Shown: piece by piece, positions 20,440-25,563 of the stretch
How the letters are laid out: each line of letters opens with the position of its first letter
How positions within the stretch are numbered: the stretch's first letter is position 1
NCBI GenBank assembly: GCA_002803225.1
Contig: NXFV01001750.1
Coordinates: 1-25,563, forward strand
Direction: 5' to 3'
DNA from: Gamarada debralockiae
Taxonomy: Eukaryota; Ascomycota; Leotiomycetes; Helotiales; Hyphodiscaceae
Length of the DNA stretch: 25,563 bases
The notes under the pieces: generated by a model
The model's database searches: none
What the model was told of the DNA's origin: nothing
What the model saw: only the letters and a program-made list of their open reading frames with translations
Position numbers and translations under genes: made by a program

Positions 20440-22488
20440 TGTGATTTTACCATATAGGCTAACAGAAACAAGGGGGTTGTTTTTGGCGGGAAAACTTTAC
20501 ATCTGTAGAGAATGAATTGCGAACATCAGCATTAGGGAAAATGGGTAAAAGAACGGTTTTATGAACAAGAGATGGCATGTTGGTTCAACAGAATTAAACA
20601 GTCACGGCTGACTGGATGGCTTTTGGCCTCGTACATAAAGGTGGGAAGATTTATGGTAGAGGAAATTGCCACCAACGAATGGAATGCTCTGAGAAGACAT
20701 CCGACAAAACAAAAGGTGGGTGCAAAGGTTTTTGGATGCTGGCTGATGGCGGGAAGAGCATGTCAGATGATTTCGAGATCAACAAACGAGGAGTTGAAAC
20801 TAGTCTAAAAATAGAATAGAAGTGGCTAGGAGAGGTCACAGCGTCTTGCCGAAGGCTTGCATTGAAGTGGTTGTGAATCAACCAGGATTGGATCGGCTGA
20901 TTAGCTTTATCCAAACAATGGTTGGTTAGAAACTAGGGGACTTGAGTGACCTTAATCATTAAGAGCCTTCGTCATCTCGTACCTTCATAGACCTGCCAAC
21001 AGCTATTTCCTGACTTCCTTTGCTCGTTCTATTCCAATAACAGTGAGGAATCTCCTACGATGTTTCAAGTTGAAGAGGCCTTGGAGCAGTATAGTATCGT
21101 TTGCGAGATTCGCAGTGACAACTGTAGATTTCTTTGTGACGGTCGAATCGTTGAGAAAGGGGCTGTGATCTCGGAGCAAGGTGTCGCGAATTGATTCCTC
21201 TTAATAAGAGAGGGCCTAGTGTGGGTGAGATGAGACGAAGTAGGTTGGAACCCCCTTCTGCCCTGCTGAGCTGTTGCGGATGCGGATTACTCGACCGGGG
21301 AGGTTCAAGACGGCATATGAACAGATTTTGAGCTTGAGTTCGGTAGGCAGAGTAGCGGAGGAGGGGATGAGTTGGGATTTATTTCACTCCTCATCTCTTG
21401 CACATAGGGCCATCTCCTCCGTGAATATTTGAACGGTGTTGAAAGGATTCTCCTTGTTTTGACTGAGCGCCATTATCGGATGACAGATATTGATTTCGAA
21501 AATTTGGGGATTTGCAAAGAATAATACTGAAATGATTTCGTTACGGATTCAAATAAGAATGTCCAAAGACAGACCCCAACTCCATTCGCGCTTCAATCAT
21601 GCCATTATTCCCGCTCAAATGAAATCTAGAAACAACTAGCTAAGACGGGATGGTAGGGTCAAAACTATAGAACAAGTGGCGTTTCTGTTCCAGCCTTTCG
21701 AGCTCCTGGGAGACTGAGAAATCCCTCTTCACTTCGAAGTGAAAGAGCAACAAGAAGAGCAACTGCATTGAAAGAGGTTTACTAAGGATACATAAAAGTT
21801 ATATGGAGTAATAACATAGGAATAGTGCGACAAGGACCTGACCAGTCACGAAACTGGGGAATCAGGGGCTAAGATCGCTTAAGCCATAAGCGTACCTCGT
21901 TTAGCTCTTCAGGGGCTCGTGGGGGATATAGCCGTTAGCCTTGAACGAAAGAAAAACATGATTGTTAATTACCTGTTTCAAGTAAGAGCATCGTTTTCCT
22001 CCAAATTCTAAGTTGAAGAGCATATCCTGCTAGGCGTGGTTTGACGGCCTCTGACACGTGATAACTCTCTCCATACTCCTCAATGAATGAAAGTGTTGTC
22101 TCCTCATCAATGTTTGCAATCGCTTTCACAATAAAGGCTTACTTTGCAAAAGAAGACCATTCGGGACCTGAAGCTGTACTGTGAAAGTAGGAAATATTTG
22201 CAGATCTCGCAAAACTGGATGGAATGACAGTATGACCTTGATGCCTGGGAGTCAAATGCTAGCTTGCTCTTTTGAAAACCTCTCTATTTGCCAGATCTAT
22301 TTTACAACAGTGCAGATCGGTGGGTAGAAGATTCATATAAATTTCTTCGTCTGCCACAGTCCCACAGGGCTCCCAAACATGCAATCCGTTGAAGCGCTTT
22401 GGAGCCATCTTCCAACGCTTCTATCCCAATGTTTTTCGGTCTAAACGCCTTTTATCCCAAAACAACACCCCTGACACACCTCCCCTCC
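20440..22488. other. Two-kilobase intergenic region, no gene seen
   Basis: It should contain the promoter of the BNR-repeat gene on the left and the 3' flank of the 2EXR-like gene on the right. Open frames near 20572-20914 overlap each other on opposite strands and show no motif. I found no tRNA, large repeat or element end in the rest. Confidence 0.5.
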
Positions 22489-23793
22489 TCAATTTTCTAA
22501 ACAATCCAAAACCACAACACCCTCAACAACAACCCCCTCCCTAACCATCCTATCCCTCACAAGCTTATCACCCACCATCCGGCCCGCCAACCAGGAATCA
22601 AACTTACTCTCCCTATCCTGTCCCTGAATACCTTGGAATCCCCACCAAGTAATACGCGCCTGCCTCAAAGCATCCATTTGCAGCAGATCATGCGTCCATT
22701 CCCACTCTCTCCATCTCGTTTCCTCCTCCTTCACCCTCCTCCCATTCTCCTCATTGGCTTCCCAGTCTCCGCTCTCCGCACTCTCAACATTCTCCGTGGC
22801 CGCAGATGCAGCAGCGGAAACGGGAAAAGAGGATGTCGAGCCGCTGGAACTCCAAACCGTAAGATCCAACGTCCTTAGATTGACGAGTTCGTCTTTTAGG
22901 AATCGACAAAGAGAAACCCATCTTGGATCGACTTCTTTGGAAGCAACATCGTCGCGGTTCTCCAAACAAGGAATCTCCAGTGCAACCCTGACACCTCTAA
23001 CACACTTCCTCGCTTCTGTACTCCTATCACCCCAAAAAGCCTTCAGTGCCCCAAGATGGACCCCAAAATCCCAGAGAGCCTCAGAATTCCCATAAAGAAC
23101 CGGTTCCGCTTCCTCCCTCACTTGCCTCGACACTCTCAAAATCTCGGGATAGATGCTCGGCTCCGGAAAAGAAGTTCGGAAATTTGTGTTGAGGATTTTG
23201 TAGGTGGTGAGGTTGTAAGGGGCTTTGGTGCTAAACGGATAGAATGATTGGGCGGAATAAGCGGGGATGGAGGATGTGTTGTAGAAGTAGCCGTTGTGTG
23301 GGAGTTGGGTTACTATTGTGTGGTGGCGGGGCGGGAGAAGATATCCGTATATCTTAAGTCGCAACTCGAGAGGTAGGGACATGAGCGGGAAGAAGGATTC
23401 TTCTGGCTTTGAGCCGGAGGAGAGGAGGTCGACATCACGTGACGAGGATTTCGCGATAGGGCTGATTTCCGGGCTTTCCTGATCGTCGGCGGACATGGCT
23501 GCAGGGTGTTCTAGCGTGTCTTCTTCAGAAATTCCTAAACTTTCTTTGTTCCTCAACGTTTCGAATTTTTCGAACCCAGATTCGAACTCGGAATCTAGTG
23601 AAGGAGTTGAAGGCGAGGAGGGTGACTCAGGATATAAGACGTTAACCTCAATACTCCTACAGTTCGTCTGACAAAGACGAGTCCCCTTATGTTCCCAAAA
23701 AATATTCAGCGATAAGAATCCGGATGGTTCAGGCTTAGTATGGCGCTGAAGTTGGCCTACGGCCAGTTGATCTGGGCGTTGCGCTGCCTGCAT
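22489..23793 (-). CDS. 2EXR/F-box-like fungal protein, single exon, 434 aa
   Basis: The frame opens at a GTG at 23802; the first ATG is at 23793 (434 aa). A second ATG at 23496 gives 335 aa and may be the true start, since the first 100 residues are low-complexity (ESPSSPSTPS) and not conserved-looking. The core begins FFPLMSLPLELRLKIYGYLL, a 2EXR/F-box-like motif. It continues with PEILRVSRQVREEAEPVLYG and CVRGVRVALEI, all typical of a large group of fungal proteins found in expanded families (2EXR or DUF7730-like). The end carries a charged stretch (NGRRVKEEETRWREWEW) and a hydrophobic tail. Function is unknown; a role as ubiquitin-ligase adaptor is only an analogy to F-box proteins. No intron is needed. 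Confidence 0.75.
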   Translation of the reverse strand: MQAAQRPDQLAVGQLQRHTKPEPSGFLSLNIFWEHKGTRLCQTNCRSIEVNVLYPESPSSPSTPSLDSEFESGFEKFETLRNKESLGISEEDTLEHPAAMSADDQESPEISPIAKSSSRDVDLLSSGSKPEESFFPLMSLPLELRLKIYGYLLPPRHHTIVTQLPHNGYFYNTSSIPAYSAQSFYPFSTKAPYNLTTYKILNTNFRTSFPEPSIYPEILRVSRQVREEAEPVLYGNSEALWDFGVHLGALKAFWGDRSTEARKCVRGVRVALEIPCLENRDDVASKEVDPRWVSLCRFLKDELVNLRTLDLTVWSSSGSTSSFPVSAAASAATENVESAESGDWEANEENGRRVKEEETRWREWEWTHDLLQMDALRQARITWWGFQGIQGQDRESKFDSWLAGRMVGDKLVRDRMVREGVVVEGVVVLDCLEN

Positions 23794-23802
23794 GACCGAC
23801 AC

Positions 23803-24358
23803 TGAAGTCCGTCGTCACTATTTTTCTTTTGCTGACAATAGACCGGTGACGTTCTTCGGCGATATGACTTGATGACTAAATTATTTTTTTGTGCTGGGTT
23901 GACGCCTTGTTAATTTGTTGAGAGGCGGATATTTGGGAAGTGATTTTAGGGGGGTGAGTATGCCTGGGGAGGTGAGTGGTGGTGGCTGAATGCTGATCAG
24001 GATACCGAAGTTTGATCACAAATCTTTCAGAATGCCATATTGAGAAAATGCATAAATGTAATCAGAAATTATCGAGGAACAAAGCCTTCTTATTAACGCC
24101 TAGTTCCCTGTAACAAAACGCCGGCTATGTCTGAATGTTCCGCGTCTGACATGATTTTTAAGGAGGCAATTGCGGTGAATTTTCAGCCAAATCACCTCAT
24201 ACTCCCATGAACTGAGACTCGTGCAATGAGAGGTGCCTCACATCGCACGTCCTGGATAAATGCAGATGCAGATTCTTGGCTGCCGTGCGGCTGAGACTGC
24301 TTGAATGAGATGACTGTATTCGTAGAAAACATCAAATCAAATCTTCGCAAATCCAATA
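23803..24358. other. Intergenic, promoter side of the 2EXR-like gene
   Basis: No gene is supported. It carries the upstream region of the 2EXR-like gene and leads into the repeat-rich zone at 24359. No clear promoter motif was recognised. Confidence 0.45.
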
Positions 24359-24501
24359 TAATCTTGTGCGTGTGTAACGCTGACGCCGCATCCCCAGACG
24401 TTTACCGTGGCTAGACCTTCTGGACCACCTGCCCCCTGATAATCTTGTGCGTGTGTAGCCGCATCCCCAGACGCTTTACTGTGGCTAGACCTTCTGGACC
24501 A
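24359..24501. repeat. Imperfect direct repeat, two copies
   Basis: Copy 1 is about 24359-24426 and copy 2 about 24440-24501. Both read aatcttgtgcgtgtgta, then ccgcatccccagacg, a short A/T/C part, then tggctagaccttctggacca. Copy 1 has 8 extra bases after gtgta and copy 2 one extra base after gacg. The shared part is over 55 bp and nearly identical. Confidence 0.85.
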
Positions 24502-24520
24502 TAAAGATATCTGAGGGGGC
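24431..24520. repeat. Imperfect inverted arms around repeat copy 2
   Basis: The left arm, 24431-24446 (gccccctgataatctt), matches the reverse complement of the right arm, 24504-24520 (gccccctcagatatctt), apart from a small indel and a base shift. Together they bracket copy 2 of the direct repeat and could form a stem-loop of about 90 bases or be the ends of a very small element. Confidence 0.5.
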
Positions 24521-24800
24521 GCCGGGTGGCGGATCAGCCGATGACCCCGCTATTGCCGTAATCGGCCGCAGATATCACCCCAACAAAACCGGCCGCGACG
24601 CTGCGCACGATACTCCCAACGCGACCCTGCATCGTACGGCCCTAAGTCTTCAGATAATTCATCCTTATATAGAGGCAGCTTATGCATTCGAGTTTCAGGC
24701 GATTTGGCCTAGGATTGCGTGCGTGGCGTAGCCCGAAAGGGTTGGCGGGCGCGCGTACGCTAAAGAGCCCTAAAAATATAGTGAGGCGAGCCTGTACTAC

Positions 24801-24840
24801 AGCGTACGTATAGCGTAGTATAGCGTATACAGCGTACGCT
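24801..24840. repeat. AGCGTA short-repeat array with a palindrome
   Basis: AGCGTA occurs at 24801, 24812, 24822 and 24831, about every 10 bases. The last copy lies in the perfect palindrome AGCGTACGCT (24831-24840); a related gcgtacgct stands at 24753-24761. It lies in the 3' flank of the GCR1_C gene and could be a subterminal repeat of the mobile element. Confidence 0.65.
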
Positions 24841-24916
24841 ATGTACTTCCTATACTCTTGAGCTGCGCTAGTCACAATATAGTATATATATCATATAAAA
24901 GCAAGCCAAATGATTG

Positions 24917-24940
24917 ATTTCTATACTAATTTCTATACTA
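24917..24940. repeat. 12-bp perfect tandem duplication
   Basis: atttctatacta occurs twice in direct succession (24917-24928 and 24929-24940), just downstream of the stop codon of the GCR1_C gene. Confidence 0.8.
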
Positions 24941-24943
24941 ATC

Positions 24944-25563
24944 TTACGCCTTCTTCCGCGCGTCCTTAATCCCCTTAATGACCTTGTCAAGGGAGGCCTT
25001 CGTCCGCACGCGCTCTTGCTCCATAGCCTCTACGACTACCTTAATCGCCTTTGGATCACTAAGGCCATTCTTCTTAACCCTAGCCATGATCTCATCAATA
25101 ATAACCTTCCGCATCGAGTAGTACTGACGCTCTGACGGAGCGCGCCAGCGGCTGCCGTACATGCTATCGAGCGCCGCGACAGAGGGGAGGCCGCCTAGGC
25201 CAATTGTCCACTCCCTCCATAGGCCTGGGATTGTGACAATATCGCGCGAGAGCTTATACAAGGGCACAGCTGCTGTGGCAGTGGCAGCGCCCGGCGCGGC
25301 TCGAGCCAGTGGAGCAGGGCCGCCCAGGTCGACTACAGCAGGCTGGCGGCACCGTGCCAGGCCTAGCGGGGAGGGAGGGGTCTGCTGGCGCAGCTGGCGT
25401 AGCTGGCCTGTAGCTAGATCATAGCCCTGGGGGAGCATCCGACTCCTGCCAGGCGTGAACATCAGGCTGAAGGAGCCTGTGAGGAAGTCGTCCAGCTTCC
25501 CAGAGAGCTTGTCTAGGGAGCTTTGTACTTGGCCTAGGCCAGTTGCATGCGCAGCCAGGCCAG
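24944..25563 (-). CDS. GCR1_C-domain protein of a Crypton/Ndc10-like element, 3' part
   Basis: The frame is open from the right edge of the window to the TAA at 24944-24946, so only the C-terminal 205 or so residues are seen. The start lies outside; the ATG at 25462 is internal. Early residues look like a coiled coil (GQVQSSLDKLSGKLDDFL). A Pro/Ala-rich linker follows. The last 110 residues match the GCR1_C type (PF12550): PLYKLSRDIVTIPGLWREW, TIGLGGLPSV, ALDSMYGSRWR, SERQYYSMRKVIIDEI. The domain is named after a yeast glycolytic gene activator and binds DNA. In filamentous fungi, many copies belong to proteins that also carry an Ndc10-like tyrosine-recombinase core, derived from Crypton transposons. 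The GC-rich codon use, unlike its neighbours, and the repeats in its 3' flank fit a mobile element. A host copy of such a gene is the alternative. Confidence 0.72.
   Translation of the reverse strand, partial: GLAAHATGLGQVQSSLDKLSGKLDDFLTGSFSLMFTPGRSRMLPQGYDLATGQLRQLRQQTPPSPLGLARCRQPAVVDLGGPAPLARAAPGAATATAAVPLYKLSRDIVTIPGLWREWTIGLGGLPSVAALDSMYGSRWRAPSERQYYSMRKVIIDEIMARVKKNGLSDPKAIKVVVEAMEQERVRTKASLDKVIKGIKDARKKA

Larger units (their letters stand above)
24521..24943. other. GC-rich 3' flank of the GCR1_C element
   Basis: The DNA is GC-rich from 24521 to about 24640 and turns AT-rich toward 24860-24940. The 77-aa minus-strand frame at 24642-24875 is made mainly of the AGCGTA array and is not called. 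The DNA change at about 24500 may mark the edge of the element. Confidence 0.4.

Noticed and set aside
24642..24875. 77-aa minus-strand frame left of the GCR1_C gene
   Set aside because: It is composed largely of the short-repeat array and has no domain.
1..25563. CRISPR array, rRNA, tRNA or prokaryotic operon
   Set aside because: No regularly spaced repeats with unique spacers, no rRNA-like sequence and no tRNA A/B-box pair were seen. The gene structures are eukaryotic.

Overview
The window looks like nuclear DNA of a filamentous ascomycete (Pezizomycotina; a Leotiomycete-like fungus would fit, but I cannot fix the genus). Reasons: genes are broken by many short introns (about 43-112 bp) with GTANGT donors, CTAAC/CTGAC-type branch sites and TAG/CAG acceptors; there are no operons; and the recognisable families are fungal (DUF1765, F-box, 2EXR/F-box-like, GCR1_C-type element protein, SLIP-GC-like dynamin-family GTPase).

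Layout. 1-756: no gene seen. 757-4374 (-): three-exon DUF1765 protein, 1171 aa. 4375-6232: divergent intergenic region. 6233-8469 (+): four-exon F-box protein with weak leucine-rich repeats, 573 aa. 8470-9331: no gene seen. 9332-9759 (+): short 2EXR-like gene or remnant. 9760-10967: no gene seen. 10968-14799 (-): at least ten-exon dynamin-family GTPase of the nuclear GTPase SLIP-GC type, 1044 aa (1071 aa if an 81-nt internal exon is used). 14800-16650: one orphan ORF (15719-16114, -) and a very AT-rich, tandemly repeated stretch. 16651-20439 (-): a large BNR/sortilin-type beta-propeller protein, 1241 aa after removal of one 63-nt stop-free intron, with a C-terminal Cys/His module; its C-terminal half reads like a bacterial protein. 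20440-22488: no gene seen. 22489-23793 (-): 2EXR/F-box-like protein. 23803-24943: intergenic DNA ending in a repeat-rich zone (imperfect direct repeat, inverted arms, AGCGTA array). 24944 to the window end (-): 3' part of a GCR1_C-domain gene, probably from a Crypton/Ndc10-like mobile element.

The genes do not form an evident pathway or a biosynthetic cluster. The left part (DUF1765, F-box) looks like ordinary chromosome; the right part is accessory-like, with a bacterial-like repeat protein, AT-rich sequence and a mobile-element gene. The strongest leads are the bacterial-like BNR/Cys-His protein, the SLIP-GC-like GTPase, and the repeat-rich edge of the GCR1_C element. All splice junctions were assigned by eye from consensus sites, reading phase and protein continuity; none is supported by transcript data.
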